A model generated the notes under the pieces. The model was not told the origin of the DNA. It ran no database searches and saw nothing but the letters and a program-made list of their open reading frames with translations. DNA of 5,917 bases from a bacterium. Lineage in GTDB: Bacteria > JAHJDO01. Of this stretch, positions 5,496 through 5,917 are shown in pieces (within the stretch, counting starts at the first letter, position 1; every line of letters starts with the position of its first letter). The stretch covers positions 1-5,917 of the forward strand of contig DAOVKY010000052.1 of assembly GCA_030631525.1 (NCBI GenBank). The letters run 5' to 3'. The translations under genes were made by a program, and so were the position numbers.

Positions 5496-5917
5496 TTGAA
5501 GGTGCTATTAACAGGTTCAAAAGGCATGCTTGCAAAAGAATTTATTTCTGAGTGCCGGAACAGGAAGGATTACACAATTATTGCTCCTGAGGAAGAAGAG
5601 TGCAATATAACTGATATCTCTTCTATCAAAAATGCAGTGAATAGCATTAATCCTCAGGCGCTGATAAATTGTGTCGCGTATACTGATGTTGATGCATGTG
5701 AGAGGAACCAAGAAAAAGCCTTTAGCGTTAATGGCGAAGGACTAAAAAATCTTATACAGGTCTGCAAAGAGAATGACATACTGCTTGTGCACTTCTCTAC
5801 GGATTTTGTATTTGACGGCGAGAAGAAATCTTCATACACAGAAGAAGATAAACCGAATCCACTCAACATATATGGAGAATCTAAGCTTTTGGGAGAACAG
5901 TACCTGTTAAATTCACA
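5496..5917 (+). CDS. rmlD: dTDP-4-dehydrorhamnose reductase (3'-truncated)
   Basis: The window holds the first 140 codons of this gene, which has no in-frame stop before the end. It reduces dTDP-4-keto-L-rhamnose to dTDP-L-rhamnose with NAD(P)H, the last step of the pathway. Residues 3-13 read VLLTGSKGMLA, the Rossmann loop, with the third Gly of the usual GxxGxLG replaced by Ala. NCVAYTDVDACE at 58-69 matches the family's NxAAYTxVDxAE. STDFVFDG at 101-108 corresponds to STDYVFDG, and Y126-GES-K130 is the catalytic YxxxK pair. No ATG fits before the first strand. TTG 5496 starts right at the beta-1 strand with AAGGA 10 nt upstream. GTG 5487, which overlaps the rmlA stop as GTGA, would add three residues and is the main alternative. 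The Rml assignment is strong. Confidence 0.9.
   Translation, partial: MKVLLTGSKGMLAKEFISECRNRKDYTIIAPEEEECNITDISSIKNAVNSINPQALINCVAYTDVDACERNQEKAFSVNGEGLKNLIQVCKENDILLVHFSTDFVFDGEKKSSYTEEDKPNPLNIYGESKLLGEQYLLNS

Noticed and set aside
1..5917. Search by eye for tRNA, CRISPR arrays, insertion-sequence ends and long direct repeats
   Set aside because: None was seen. The gene fragments around the GT2-methyltransferase gene carry no transposase or terminal inverted repeats.

Overview
The window is one co-directional stretch (all genes on the + strand) of a surface-polysaccharide / nucleotide-sugar biosynthesis locus. Genes are tightly packed, with 4-nt ATGA overlaps in the 3' half and AGGAG-type ribosome binding sites. 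The DNA is AT-rich: hand-counted lines are about 40% GC in most genes and about 23-38% in the central glycosyltransferase gene. This fits a bacterium. A radical SAM (B12-binding type) gene remnant and a short-form RmlA are compatible with uncultivated anaerobic lineages, but the taxon cannot be fixed from this window.

Layout. 2-700: 3' part of a CDP-paratose/tyvelose 2-epimerase-type SDR enzyme, cut by the window start. 709-974: gene debris. A 76-residue frame begins like a Wzx-type flippase N-terminus and then runs into a fragment of a radical SAM protein. That protein continues in another frame after an apparent internal deletion and stops next to the following start codon. 967-2442: a two-domain protein, an N-terminal family-2 glycosyltransferase (dolichol-phosphate-sugar synthase type) fused to a C-terminal SAM-dependent methyltransferase. 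2443-2684: a 242-bp gap with two short hydrophobic frames that look like C-terminal leftovers, separated by a 6-bp palindrome, and then a good ribosome binding site. 2685-3815: an SDR epimerase with an inserted four-cysteine, zinc-ribbon-like segment (dTDP-L-rhamnose 4-epimerase / WbiB-like). 3812-4780: an SDR enzyme of the UDP-glucuronate decarboxylase / epimerase type. 4777-5490: short-form glucose-1-phosphate thymidylyltransferase (RmlA). 5496-5917: 5' part of dTDP-4-dehydrorhamnose reductase (RmlD), cut by the window end.

Working together. RmlA and RmlD are the first and last enzymes of dTDP-L-rhamnose synthesis, and the WbiB-like epimerase could turn dTDP-L-rhamnose into dTDP-6-deoxy-L-talose. 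RmlB and RmlC are not in the window. The two flanking SDR enzymes would supply further activated sugars, and the GT2-methyltransferase protein would use or modify a lipid-linked sugar. I see no wholly new system. The most unusual parts are the AT-rich GT2-methyltransferase fusion cassette with decayed gene fragments on both sides, and the chimeric debris frame upstream of it.
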